Shown here: piece after piece, positions 11,236-23,300 of the stretch
Layout of the letters: the number at the start of each line of letters is the position of its first letter
How positions within the stretch are numbered: position 1 is the first letter of the stretch
Source of the DNA: Liolophura sinensis
Lineage: Eukaryota; Mollusca; Polyplacophora; Chitonida; Chitonidae
Assembly (NCBI RefSeq): GCF_032854445.1
Contig: NW_027017962.1
Coordinates: 312,001 to 376,000 of the forward strand
Reading direction: 5' to 3'
Length of the DNA: 64,000 bases
Notes under the pieces: generated by a model
Seen by the model: the letters and a program-made list of their open reading frames with translations, nothing else
Database searches by the model: none
Told to the model about the DNA's origin: nothing
Translations under genes and position numbers: made by a program

Positions 11236-12200
11236 AGAGCTAGACCAGTTATCACAAGACGTGTCACGTGTTCGGCGGGCAGTATGACGTAAACACTTTC
11301 TTAAGAAAGAAAATTGCCAGCAAATATACGGTCATTATTTGAAAAATGAGTAGTGCACATCGCTCACTGAAGCCGTGATGCTTTCCGAAAAGTATGGAAA
11401 ATTACACAGTAAAGGAGAGCTCTTGTCGCATTAAGTTTTCGAGCCCAGATGGTATAGTCTATTGTTTATCCGGCTTTTGGGATGACGTTTTGTGATAAAA
11501 CTGTGAACATGTTACTCACTCATTACAGGGGGATACTGGTGAATTGGGCTTGAGTCAGAGTCAGCATTTTGCAGCCTGTGATCACTGATGTTTAACTATG
11601 TGTATAATGTTATTCGTGTAAGACTGCTATACACTGTGTAACTGAAGGGTTTGTAAACTGTGAATGTCGTGTGATCAAAGGTTGTATTTTGGGGTGGCCT
11701 GATTGGTTAAACACCCAGCACGGGTCACTTGACCTATCTTGTAATCATCTCACTTATCAATGACTTCCTGGTTAATCGAGACTCTGTGCGTGCCCCTTGG
11801 ACTTTCGTCGTCATGTATATATATATATATATATGTATGTTTTATTGTATATTTGGGCGACCATTCCTGAAAAATAGTCATTTGGGCAACCATTCTTTCA
11901 TAAACTGATATATTCGCTCAAAATAAACATCTGTGGAACAAAATTTTTTTATTTTCATCTTAAACCATTTACACATCGAACAGCATAGAAAAATAATTCA
12001 TCATCTTTCAAATAACAAATATACACAATTCACTGTATATATCTGGTCGCGCAAAAGTCAATGCGTCATTTAGGCGACCGCATATATGTTGCCCAAATGA
12101 CACATTACCTTGTGCACAAACATTTTGTGCATTTAGGCGACCACATCTGTACATGTCGCCCAAATAACAAATTTTCATGTGATATTTTATCTATTATAAG
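11236..12200. other. Unique sequence with a short (TA)n tract
   Basis: No supported gene. A (TA)n run lies at about 11816-11834. A stretch near 11692-11730 (GTGGCCTGATTGGTTAAACA) resembles a tRNA A box and may be a decayed SINE head. From about 11850 the word GCGCCC or GGCGACC with AAATGAC starts to recur; it belongs to the diffuse repeats that follow. Confidence 0.45.
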
Positions 12201-12224
12201 ACCGTGTGTTTAGGTGTTAATATG

Positions 12225-12525
12225 TCGCACAAATGACAAACTTTCATGCCTTTTAAGACAATGTTGTGTATATCAAAGTTATTAGAAATATAGGATTCCC
12301 ATAAACACCAAGAACCTTTGGAAAGAAATGTGTAACTTTTTAAAAGACCTGTGTAGATTTCCTAAAGCCACCACTGATTTGGAGTTATTTATCTTTACAC
12401 CACTTATTTATCTATGCTTCTTGTAAAAATGTATTCCCAAATATGCCAATTTTCATACCTTTTAGGACAATGTTGTATATATATCAAAGTTGTTAGAAAT
12501 ATAGGATTCCCATAAACACCAAGAA
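12225..12525. repeat. ~85-bp duplicated segment
   Basis: The segment with TTTTAGGACAATGTTGTATA and TAGGATTCCCATAAACACCA occurs at about 12232-12312 and again, slightly diverged, at about 12441-12525. Confidence 0.8.
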
Positions 12526-12589
12526 TGGTCGCCCAAAGTTAAGCTGGTCACCTAAATGACTTTTTATTTTAAAACGGTCGCCCAAGTAC

Positions 12590-13045
12590 ACAACACATAC
12601 TTCGTACACACAGTCATTCAGACGACCATATATAAGGGAATGTCGTGTATGACTATTTTTGGTTGACCAGTGTTTACACAGGGTCATTCAGACGACCATA
12701 TATGAGAGAATGTCAAGTCTGCTTTGGTCGACCGGTGTTTACACAGTGTCATTCAGACGACCGCATATAACAGAATGTCGTATATAACTACTTTTGGTCA
12801 ACCAGTGTTTACACGGTGTCATTCAGACGATCACATAAAACAGAATGCTGTATATGTCTGCCTTTGGTAGACCATCTTTTACACAGTGTCATTCAGACGC
12901 CCATAATGAGAATGTCGAATGTATCCCCTTGGTAGACCAGTGTTTACACGGTGTCATTCAAGCGACCGCATATAACAGAATGTTGTACATGTCTGCCTTT
13001 GGTCGACTAATGTTTACACATTGTCATTCAGACGACCCCATATAA
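12590..13045. repeat. ~75-bp minisatellite, about 6-7 copies
   Basis: Units carry GTTTACACAGTGTCATTCAG, ACGACCATATATAA, CAGAATGTCG and TTTGGTCGACCA. Copies are diverged from one another. Confidence 0.8.
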
Positions 13046-13188
13046 TATGTCTCCCTCCTTACGAATGTTGTCAAACCTATGACATATGTCTGGCTAAAGT
13101 CGTAAAACTCCAATCAACTGTGTTAACTAGAAGGTATTATATGGTGAGGGTGCGATCCTCTGATCCAGAGAAATCTGTAATTTTTTGT

Positions 13189-13234
13189 TGTCAGTTACTT
13201 GCAAAAGGTTGATTTCCTTTCGCAAGTAACTGAC
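13189..13234. other. Inverted repeat (hairpin)
   Basis: TGTCAGTTACTTGCAAAAGG and CCTTTCGCAAGTAACTGACA are near-perfect reverse complements around a 6-base loop. This may be a recent foldback or a terminal inverted repeat remnant. Confidence 0.8.
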
Positions 13235-13317
13235 ATGTCATAGTTGTGGACGGCGGACTAACTAGTCGTAAAGGCATACACAAGAGAGGGGCGCCTATTA
13301 CTAATAGCCTCCAAGAT

Positions 13318-13740
13318 TTTTGATTGCTGCTTAACATCAAACTATATCAATTATTTGATGGCGGCCAGATTTTGTTGGTGTGGTGGAGGGAAGCAGAGTG
13401 GCCAAGGTAAACCATCCACCTTTGGCGAGTAACTGGCAAACTCTCCCACATCTGACATATGCTCATAGGAGGAAACTTGTAACTCCTCCTGATACGAGTG
13501 TATCTGATAGTGGTGAAAGGCTGGAGATGTGCAGTGAGCTCTTCCTGTAACATTATATACAACTATTTCCTGTTGACACCAAGGCCCCACAAACAACTGA
13601 ACAAGGGTAACATTGAAAGTTCCCTGTTTGAGAGTGGAATGGAACCCACGTCTGGTGTGACCTATGACTGAACACGAAAAAGGAAGGCTTTCTATCAATC
13701 GTGAAGAATCGGGATTTGGACCATCACCAAAATGCAATGA
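13318..13740. mobile_element. Probable dispersed molluscan repeat
   Basis: The section with GGCGGCCAGATTTTGTTGGT, ACCATCCACCTTTGGCGAGT and AACTGGCAAACTCTCCCACA resembles a dispersed repeat I associate with mollusc genomes. A minus-strand frame is open here for 128 codons but has no recognisable domain and overlaps the repeat, so I do not call it a gene. Confidence 0.4.
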
Positions 13741-14990
13741 ATTGGTACTAATAGCCCATTCTTCATAGGTTCACATTTCATACTAGCAACACAGAGGTTA
13801 TTGCTTCCTGTCTTCTAATCTAAAACAAAGTACACAATGTGTATCTTACTGAACATAGCTGCATTTTTTGTCACTTTCATGATTCACAAAAACATGGGCA
13901 TGGAGTGTGTACAAAGGTGATCCTATCTTAAATGCTCACAATTCAAGGTAATTTTCATGTGATATGTGAGCTTTTTTAATGGTGTTTGTGCCACATCTAT
14001 GTATATTTCACTTTAGTACAGTCAATGATTAAAATTATGAATCGAACAGAACAAGTAATGTTGTGGAATACAAAACCATATCTGGAGCTAAACCTGGTTA
14101 TGTTATAGGACTCTCATCTAAAACATCAACTAATTCAACAATCTGCTATTAGTTAACACATTCTACTCAGCATTTTGACATAATATTTAATTACACTCCT
14201 ATATACATTATTGCAAAACATTTTTCAACCAGCCACACAATTTATTTTTGTTCGCTGACACCAAACCGTAAATCCATAACGATGAGCATGATATCATGCT
14301 TACTTGCCCGACCTTTTTATTTTCAACCTCATGCGGAAACAGAGTTAAAATGGAAGCCTCACTACACAAGCTCAAACTCTACAAAGATTTTTGAATGAAG
14401 ATGACTGATATTCGTCTTGTTGTTTTAAAAATTGTGCCCAGCCATTACGAAATATATGTAAAGACTGGACTGTGGCAATGGGTCTCTATTTTCACCATAC
14501 ACAACTACGCTGTCATTTCTTCTCAATCTCATCAACATTACTAGTCAAATAAGCCTAAATACAGATGTACGTGTAAACAACAAAGAAAACGCGAGGGGCG
14601 TGTGGAAGTGCAGGATAATATACAAATAAACGGGAGGAGTTGTTTACGCATTAAGATCGAAATTAAAGATAGTTTCATGCTAGTCAATAAAGACAAATAT
14701 ATTTTTGATGACCAAAGGGCTACATATATAATATTTTCCAAAGGTTCTTTGACGGGCGCCTATTCAAGTCAACAACTGTAGACCTAATTAATAATCCAAC
14801 TGTTGTCTTTAGCCTATGATATATTTCAGGTGCACAGTATATAGCCACCTTATCACATAGACTAACGTGGGCTGTACGTGACTCCCACGTCCTCAGTCTG
14901 TAGCCTGCACGTGAAATATGTAGGCCTTGCGTAGAATAACGTACGTGGTACGTCTTCATGCCTGGCCTACGTTCTGCCGATGACCACAGA
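13741..14990. other. AT-rich unique sequence, no gene seen
   Basis: Only short, unstructured open frames are present. No repeats of note. It leads into the promoter of the plus-strand candidate gene. Confidence 0.5.
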
Positions 14991-14997
14991 GACCTAG

Positions 14998-15008
14998 CCT
15001 ATATAACA
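14998..15008 (+). promoter_or_regulatory. TATA box of the 15.2-kb candidate gene
   Basis: CCTATATAACA is followed about 25-30 bp downstream by a plausible start region (TCTCTCGTCAGTTTTCATTC). The spacing suits a TATA-driven promoter for the frame at 15251. Confidence 0.45.
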
Positions 15009-15250
15009 GACCTAGATCTCTCGTCAGTTTTCATTCAGTATCGGTTACCTGAAGTCGCCCCACTCGTGTGCCGGCCGCTGATTTTGTTATTGCGGACTTT
15101 ATGGACAAATAACTGAGCCGCGATCTGTGACTATAAGTGAGTACCGGTATAGCTTATTTGGGCTTCAGGTTGTAGGGGTAACAGGCCTACACCGAGTTCC
15201 CCGTTAAAGTTCCTACTGTGTTATCCGGCCTAGTTACCTGCAGTCAGAGA

Positions 15251-15628
15251 ATGGAGTCAGTAACGGCTTTTAAGGAAAGCTCGGTCACAAAAAGAGAAGA
15301 TGGCGTTCATCGACACCCGATTAAAATGAGATTTCTTAAGAAAAAGACGAATGGAGAAATGAAGGAGGTAAGAAAATCGAGGAAGCATTCCCATCACAAG
15401 GTCGATGTACCGCGGTACGGGAAATGGGTGATATCTAACGATACAGGCTCAGGAAAGCTTAAGGATGAAAACGGTATGTGTAAAAGAGAAAAAGGACTCA
15501 ATCCAGTCCATTTGACTGTCAGTGAAAGTAGTAAGGAAATGAATGTAGCTAAAGACGTGGAACGAAAATTACTAACTGAACTCTCGTCGTGCTTACAGCA
15601 AATTGTAAAACAGGGGACCGAGAAATAG
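15251..15628 (+). CDS. Predicted 125-residue basic protein, unknown family
   Basis: The frame runs ATG to TAG and begins MESVTAFKESSVTKRE. It is rich in Lys, Arg, Ser and Glu, with a basic stretch near residues 24-50 (KMRFLKKK, then RKSRKHSHHK) and an amphipathic end (LLTELSSCLQQIVKQ). There is no signal peptide or membrane segment, so a cytoplasmic or nuclear protein is likely. The context supports a real gene. A TATA box lies at 14998; a GTGAGT donor lies at about 15136; a CCTGCAG acceptor at 15243 sits 7 bases before the chosen ATG. That gives a non-coding first exon, a ~107-bp intron and a coding second exon. An earlier in-frame ATG at 15218 would fall inside that intron. Unlike most frames here it contains no tandem repeat. 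No family is recognised. Confidence 0.45.
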   Translation: MESVTAFKESSVTKREDGVHRHPIKMRFLKKKTNGEMKEVRKSRKHSHHKVDVPRYGKWVISNDTGSGKLKDENGMCKREKGLNPVHLTVSESSKEMNVAKDVERKLLTELSSCLQQIVKQGTEK

Positions 15629-16160
15629 AAGTATTAAGCTAATATAACGAGGAGATATAGACAGAACGTAGGTTGCAAGCAACTGGTCGCAGAAGTGAAT
15701 ATTGTGCTGTCATATTGGCATGGGCATATGCCTGTCTTAAACGTTACGAGTACGATTCTTTGCCAGGCAATACAACTATTCTTACGGTGGAGCGTGATCT
15801 CCCCTGATGTCATTTATTTGTTTTCTTGACAACTATTATATCAAGACGCAGAATTTGACGCCCGTGTGTCTTAAAATACTCACTAAATAATTGCGATGTA
15901 TAATATGGTTAGACAGGAGTAAAATATGCTATATTTGTTTGTCAAGGGAATGTATAAAAGAATGAATGAATCCATGCAGACAGATTTGTATTTTATCTGA
16001 GCATACATGACCCTGATGCATGTATTATTAGAAAATATATGTAATGTGTTGTTTATGTATGGTTGCAACATATTCTAAAAAGTGTTTATATTTATTTATC
16101 TATTTATTTGTTTAGGTGTTTGAGTCATGATCAAGAGTAAACGACGGCGATCAACCTCTG
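15629..16160. other. AT-rich sequence downstream of the candidate gene
   Basis: Nothing beyond short frames. No AATAAA was noted directly downstream of the stop at 15628. Confidence 0.4.
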
Positions 16161-16171
16161 GGATTATTATT

Positions 16172-16848
16172 GTTGGGCACCCGCCACACGTCCCCATGTT
16201 GATCACGCGCCACACTTCCCCATGTTGGGCACCCGCCACACGTCCCCATGTTGGTCACCCGCCACACGTCCCCATGTTGGGCACCCGCCACACGTCCCCA
16301 TGTTGGTCACCCGCCACACTTCCCCATGTAGGTCACCCACCACACGTCCCCATTTTGGGCACCTGCCACACTTCCCGATGTTGGGCGCCCGCCACACATC
16401 CATATGTTGGTCACCCGCCACACGTCTCCATGTTGGGCACCCGACACACTTCCCCATGTTGGTCACCCACCACACTTCTCCATGTTGGTTGCCCGCTACA
16501 CGTCCCCATGTTTGTCACCCGCCACACGTCCCCATGTTGGGCACCCGCCACACGTCCCCATGTTGGTCACCCACCACACTTCCCCATGTAGGTCACCCAC
16601 CACACGTCCCCATTTTGGGCACCCGCCACACTTCCCGATGTTGGGCGCCCGCCACACGTCCCCATGTTGGTCACCCGCCACACGTCCCCATGTTGGGCAC
16701 CCGCCACACGTCCCCATGTTGGTCACCCGCCACACTTCTCCATGTAGGTCACCCGCCACACTTCTCCATATTGGTCACCCGCCACACTTCCCCATGTTGG
16801 TTGCCCGCCACACTTCCTCATGTTGGTCGCCCGCCACATTTAAGTCAC
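16172..16848. repeat. 26-bp minisatellite, about 26 copies
   Basis: Tandem CACACGTCCCCATGTTGGGC followed by ACCCGC, alternating with TTGGTC variants in a partly regular two-unit pattern (GGGC then GGTC). A segment at about 16310-16400 recurs at about 16568-16660, showing block duplication. All three plus frames are open over hundreds of bases because of the period. None is regarded as a gene. Confidence 0.95.
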
Positions 16849-16859
16849 TGTGGCTCTGT

Positions 16860-17580
16860 GCTTTTAGTTCTGAATTAACACGTTTTTTCCATTTTTTTTA
16901 TTATAGCTGGGCGAAGACAACACGTACAAGCCTGCTTCTCAATAACAACTGCATATAAGCCTACGCTTGAGATATCCTCCAGATCACCATACATTTGATA
17001 CTGGAGCAAAGTCAAATGGCTAAGGCATTTTGAAATTACGCACAGAGAATGTTGTACACTGTGATAAGCGTGATCAATCTTGTTCCATGTATAAAATACG
17101 GAACTATATGTGCCCGCGTATTCACTCGTACAATAGTAAGAGACTTGCGCAGTGACATGAAGTAGTCAGTCGAGCGGGAGACTTGGGGTTAGCTGGATGC
17201 ACATAGATGTGAGAAACCTTGCATATACTTTTACTGCATGTCTGCCACAATACAGAGCTGGATCAGGAAACTTCATGGTGTCTCTGTACCTTCCTATGCT
17301 ATGACGTGAGAACCTGTAATCAGCTGTCACATATGCAGTGAACGTTTTAACATTTGACAAACGTCACACCCGCTTCATGGGACTGAGGAAGGAAAAGGTA
17401 GATTTCTGGGCTCACATCTGAGCTATCAAGCCAAATAGGAATGGCTTGTTTGTTAGAGTCCACTTACATGTACAGGCAGGTAACAAAAATTCACATAGGC
17501 ATTGTAAGATCTTACTACTGAAAGTCAAGGTGTTTTTGTGTAACGGTCACTCCGTGATCTCTGTATTTAAGATCCGTAAC
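16860..17580. other. Unique sequence, no gene seen
   Basis: No supported frame or repeat. Confidence 0.45.
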
Positions 17581-17587
17581 TTCTGGC

Positions 17588-17588
17588 A

Positions 17589-17656
<68 letters not shown>
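17588..17656. repeat. (TA)n microsatellite, about 34 repeats
   Basis: Uninterrupted alternating TA of about 69 bases. Confidence 0.99.
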
Positions 17657-17659
<3 letters not shown>

Positions 17660-17805
17660 CATATGCCATGAATTTTCCTATTTTCCTATTTTGAGTAACT
17701 ATGATGTGCTCCAGTAAAGTGAGTGACTGTTTTGACTGTAACCAAAACACATGTGTCCGAGATCACACGTGGGCGGTTTGTTCTGTTAATAAACCTTTTA
17801 TCCAG

Positions 17806-17998
17806 AAACAGCTGTGGTGTCCTGTCCAGTGTCATCCAGATGCAGCTGTGGTGTCCCCTCCAGTGTCATCCAGATACAGCTGTGGTGTCCTGTCCGATGT
17901 CATCCAGATAAACTGTGGTGTCCTGTCAGGTGTCATCCAGATACAGCTGTGATGTCCTGTCCAGTGTCATCCAGATACAACTGTGGTGTCCTGTCCAC
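17806..17998. repeat. 34-bp minisatellite, about 6 copies
   Basis: Tandem GCTGTGGTGTCCTGTCCAGT followed by GTCATCCAGATACA. Confidence 0.92.
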
Positions 17999-18579
17999 TG
18001 TCCGGTGCAATTCGTCATCAGCACTTCATCGTGGCCATGCGTATGCAACGTTTACATAAAACTCTACATAAACATAGAACATAAAGCACAGTATTTCAAC
18101 AAATTATGTAAATTTCTCATATATGTGATGTGTGAATGAAGAGATATATTTAAAACTACAGCATATGTATAAACGTGACAGCTGTAAACAATTCGTTACA
18201 TTTCAGCAAAACAAGGATGTTGTGATATGGACATCAGTCTCCTCAGGAAGACCATGGACTGACTTATTATTGGCCGTACTATTAGGTAAAGAAAACACGT
18301 GGTAGGGGAATATTTGGAAAAGGTGTGGACAAAGAGCTGGTGTTAAAACTCATAAAGTGCTGGACTGTCTGGAAACCCAACCAACTCATTATCATGCTGC
18401 ATTTTCACAAACCGTTTTAAGAAAGTTTCCTGAGGAATCATGTTGCTTTATGGGGCTAAATCCTCGCCAAAGTCATTTACGATAAAAGTTATACGAGCAA
18501 TTTGGCTCAGGTACCCCAGCACGAGGAACTGACCAGTTAATAGGCAAATTTTAAATATAAGGTATTAAGTGTCATCCAG

Positions 18580-18975
18580 ATTAGTCAATATTTGAATATA
18601 CGGGAGTCTCATCCGTCTCAACATACGAAAATGTAATCCGCTAGAACATAAGGAAGTCTAATCCGTTAAAATACGAAAGCCTAATCAGTTGGAACATACG
18701 GGAGTGTCATCTGTTTGACCATGCGAAAGTCTTATCCGTTAAAGCATACGGAAGCCTTATCCGTTAGAACATACGGAAGTCTCATCCGTTAGAACACACG
18801 GAAGTCTCATCCGTTAGAACACACGGAAGTCTCATCCGTTAGAACACACGGAAGTCTCATGCGTTAGAACAAATGGAAGTCTCATGCGTTAGAACAAATG
18901 GAAGTCTAATCCTTTAGAACACACGGAAGTCTCATCCGTTAGAGCACACGAAAGTCTAATCCTTTAGGACATACG
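18580..18975. repeat. 25-bp minisatellite, about 16 copies
   Basis: Units such as CACACGGAAGTCTCATCCGT plus TAGAA. Copies at 18780-18860 are identical; outer copies are diverged. Confidence 0.92.
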
Positions 18976-18979
18976 AAGT

Positions 18980-20230
18980 GAGGAATACAACCAGATTTAT
19001 GTTATGGTTGTTTGTTACGGTTGGCAAATGGTCTTACATGTAATGGTCGTACTTGTAACCGTTGCTACGTGTTCATCAGTAAATGTTTAAATAGCAGCAA
19101 CTGATACGATCCCCTGCACCATGGCATCAGAATTAGGTAAAACAAATGCATTTATGTCAATCGTATTTTTTTATTTTAACTGTCATCACAGTTAGAAAAC
19201 AACTACATGCAAAAAAAAAAAAAAAAAAAAAGGCGGGGGTCCCAGACTTCTGTGACATATACCTTGTAGTTCGGCAGCAGAATCCTGGTTTATGCAGATG
19301 CAGTAGAGAAGGCTACCACATTCCCCAGAACCTACATGTGTACATGCAGGAGCTACAGAAAAATGTATGTTAACAGTTTTTCCTAACTGAAGCAAACTTG
19401 GCTACATGGAATACGAAAGGATAATTAAGGCAACCCCTAAAATGATAGTAAAATGAACAACACTATGGTGTTTACACACGAATATACTTTTAAAATACTG
19501 AATTCAACATTCTGGAAATCGGCATACATTCCATAAAGCTACCTAAAATACAAACATAAATGTGGAATTGTGTTCCTATGGCCTTTAGAATATGAAGTTA
19601 AAGGTGCAGGTGTTTTAGATTAATTCAAAATTTGCGCAAGAGACCAAAGTTTGATAGCCATAAACTGAAGTTTATCAGGAAACACGTATATAATCTGGGA
19701 CATGTATATACTCTGGGAACATATATATATTCTGGGAACAAATGTATACTCTGGGAACACGTATACACTTTGGGAACACGTATACACTTTGGGAATGTAT
19801 TCCTGGAAACTCGGAATACATTATTTGGGACTAAGTATTATGCACATGTAGGTATAAAAGACAGCCACGGAAGTATTACACACATGTAAAAACAAAAAAT
19901 ATCCATTCCAGCTTCGATTTACGATGTCTTTCTGTCCCAATAAAGCCGTTATCCAAAGTTCAGCGCAATAAACAAACAATAAGCATAAAGTGAAAGAAAC
20001 AGCAAACAGAAGCAGCGAAAACTCAATCTTCAGAAACAAAGCAACTTGCGTAACATTTTTCTTGGGTGTTCAAACTTGAGTTCGACTTGATAAGAAAACA
20101 TCACTCTTCATGGTACATGAATCGGTATATTAAGGTGGTTATGCGGATATAAACCAGGTGTTTCCAGTTGGAAAATACTTCTGTCAATCAACAACAAGGG
20201 GTTTACTGTCATTAAGGATAGCTCGGGGAA
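18980..20230. other. Sequence downstream of the phosphatase gene, with simple repeats
   Basis: Holds a poly(A) tract of about 21 bases at 19210-19231 and a 19-bp repeat (TCTGGGAACATATATATAT and variants) at about 19690-19800. The 3' UTR of the minus-strand phosphatase should begin here, below 20235. No AATAAA on the minus strand was seen in the first few hundred bases. Confidence 0.5.
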
Positions 20231-20234
20231 CATC

Positions 20235-20309
20235 TTAGCCGAAATTGGCGTAGGTTTGGTAGTTCTCCAAATAGTTGATCACGATCTGGTGTAGAAATCT
20301 AAACTGCTC
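20235..20309 (-). CDS. RPTP last coding exon
   Basis: It encodes [20 protein letters not shown] then ANFG and a TAA at 20235-20237. EQ-x-x-F-x-H is the D2 C-terminal helix motif, so the protein ends at the normal position for a tandem-domain receptor. Confidence 0.93.
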   Translation of the reverse strand, partial: EQFRFLHQIVINYLENYQTYANFG

Positions 20310-23300
20310 CTGGAACAAATGAATCAGTATAAAAGGAAAGAGTTAGGAAAAATCATAAAACACACAGGTATACATCCCCCACTTATCCTGGCCCACGAAC
20401 ACTATGAGCTCTCGGTATAAATAGACAGAACTTGCATCAAAAACTTATGTTTCTTGAAAGGTCTGGTGTGACCTTCGTCTATGTCATAAAGCAAACAAAA
20501 TCAAATATTGCATGTGTTTTATTTGTCCTGTCCCTTTATAGCCCTCTGGTATAACTAAATGTTCAGTGGCTTGGACTGCGGCTAGAAGACAGTAGACTTG
20601 TCTGGGACTGGTTGGGAGGTTTTCTCAGGCACAGGTTTCTTCTTCCATATAAGTTTCTGTCGAATGAACAAAATATTTCTGAGCACGGCGAAAACATCCA
20701 CGGAATAGATAAACAACTAAAACTAAAAATATACCATCAACTGATTTCATACCAGATCAGTAATAATCTCCGGCCTGTTGTTCCTCATCTGTCTGACAGT
20801 CTGTAAGATATTGACGTTCTGGTCAACCTTCAGCCTCTCTAGTACGGACCAAGCCACACAGAACAACCCACTCTTCGTCACTCCGTCCCTGAGCAAAGGA
20901 GGATCATTATTATTATTATTATTAGCATTAGTAACAAGAAAATATTTAGATCTATACTTGTGTATGACAGCAATTAAACACGGATTTCGGTGGATTCCAT
21001 TAACATCGTTTCCAAACAAATATATTAAAGCTCTGCAAATTTCATAAAATATGTTAATTGTTCGATGTGAACTTTGACCTGTATAATTTGAGCTTAACTT
21101 TTAACACTGTTGAATAAGCAAATTTTATAAAACCAGGTGGCATTGTGGTGTAGAGCTAAATTGGGTTGTCATTCAACTGATCGTAAGTGTACGAGTCACG
21201 CTGATGGCAAACGTAACAGTCATGACATACAATAACAGTTATGCACATAAGTAATGTCTATTGTCATTTAGCTGATGCCAAACGTGAAAGTCACAGCACA
21301 GATGATATAAGTAATGTCTATTGTCATTTAACTAATGACAAACGCAAAAGTCACAGCACAGATGCACATAAGTAATGTCTATTGTCATTTAACTGATACC
21401 AAACGTAAAAGTTACAACACAGATGCACATAAGTAAAGTCTATTGTCATTTAGCTGATGACAAATGTAAAAGTCACAGCACAGATGCACATAAGCAAAGT
21501 CTGTTGTTATTTAGCTGATGACAAATGTAAAAGTCACAGCACAGATGCACATAAGCAAAGTCTGTTGTTATTTAGCTGATGACAAATGTAAAAGTCACAG
21601 CACAGATGCACATAAGTAAAGTCTATTGGCATTTAGCTGATGACAAATGTAAAAGTCACAGCACAGATGCACATAAGTAAAGTCTGTTGTCATATAGCTG
21701 ATGACAAATGTAAAAGTCACAGCACAGATGCACATAAGTAAAGTCTATTGTCATTTAGCTGATACCAAACGTAAAAGTTACAACACAGATGCACATAGGT
21801 AAAGTCTATTGTCATTTAGCTGATGACAAATGTAAAAGTCACAGCACAGATGCACATAAGTAAAGTCTGTTGTCATTTAGCTGATGACAAATGTAAAAGT
21901 CACAGCACAGATGCACATAAGTCTATTGGCATTTAGCTGATGACAAATGTAAATGTCACAGCACAGATGCACATAAGTAAAGTCTATTGTCATTTAGCTG
22001 ATACCAAACGTAAAAGTTACAACACAGATGCACATAAGTAAAGTCTATTGTCATTTAGCTGATGACAAACGTAAAAGTCACAGCACAGATGCACATAAGT
22101 CTATTGGCATTTAGCTGATGACAAATGTAAAAGTCACAGCACAGATGCACATAAGTCTATTGGCATTTAGCTGATGACAAATGTAAAAGTCACAGCACAG
22201 ATGCACATAGGTAAAGTCTATTGTCATTTAGCTGATACCAAACGTAAAAGTTACAGTATAGATGCACATAAGTAAAGTCTATTGTCATTTAGCTGATGAC
22301 AAACGTAAAAGTCACAGCATACATTTGTAAAGTGGACCATCATTCAGCATAAGATACATGTTAAGGTCACAGCATGCAATTGTAGCGCATGTGCCATGAA
22401 TTCTTAATTATTCAAGAAATACATGAAAGGCAAACAGACCGACCTGCAATGTACCAAGATAGGGGCATTTTCAGATTCCCTTTGCCAGATTTCTACGCTT
22501 TGCAGAAGTGTCAGAAATGACGGTATAGATTCCTGGGAAGGTTTCTTCGGCCATTTCTTATAGCGGAACTGTTTAACGGGTTGACGTGCTTTCTGAGAAG
22601 AGAGATGAATATAGCGGAGGGGTATTTTGCAGATCTCTACCGGAGACACAGTAAGTGGTTAATCAAGGACACAGTCAGCACCTCTGCCATAAGACCTCTG
22701 CCATAAGTCACTTCTTCGACAACAAGACAGTCACTGCTTGTTCGACAAGACAAAATCACTGCTTCGACAACAAGACAAGATCACTGCCCGGACAATAAGA
22801 CAAAGCCTCTGCTTTCCCAACAGTACAAAGCATAAAAAATTGATATCGATTATTCCATTGACATTTAAAAAATATATCGGGGAATTATTACAACCATTTT
22901 CATCATTTTAAACAATCATCAATGACATCAGCAGATTTAAATCAAAAACAAGTAAGACAAAGTTATCGATTTGTGCCCATCAACCAATCAGTCAATAGTC
23001 TGAGCTCTCCAATGTGATTTACCGTAAAGCGCGTTCCTTTCTTATAGATACTGCGAGAATACTTTGTTGAGCTGTTGTACATCCTGAGAGTTAACATACC
23101 AAACTGACAGTCAAGCCTACAGATTTACAAAGACATATGTTACCACACTGACAGACAAGTCTACACACTTACAAACACATTTGTTACTGACAGAGTGGCG
23201 TATCTCTCAAATCCCACGTGCATAGTTACGTAGATGTAACTGTCATGGTAACGTAACATCCACGACACCAGGTCCCATGGTGTTTGACTGTGTGTTACCC

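Noticed and set aside
13351-13737. 128-codon minus-strand frame
   Set aside because: It overlaps a dispersed-repeat-like sequence and shows no domain, splice sites or promoter.
16160-16960. Overlapping 154-218 codon frames rich in HTSPCW
   Set aside because: All frames of a 26-bp array are open. The sequence is purely periodic.
17446-17750. Frames rich in Tyr-Ile on both strands
   Set aside because: They are translations of the (TA)n microsatellite.
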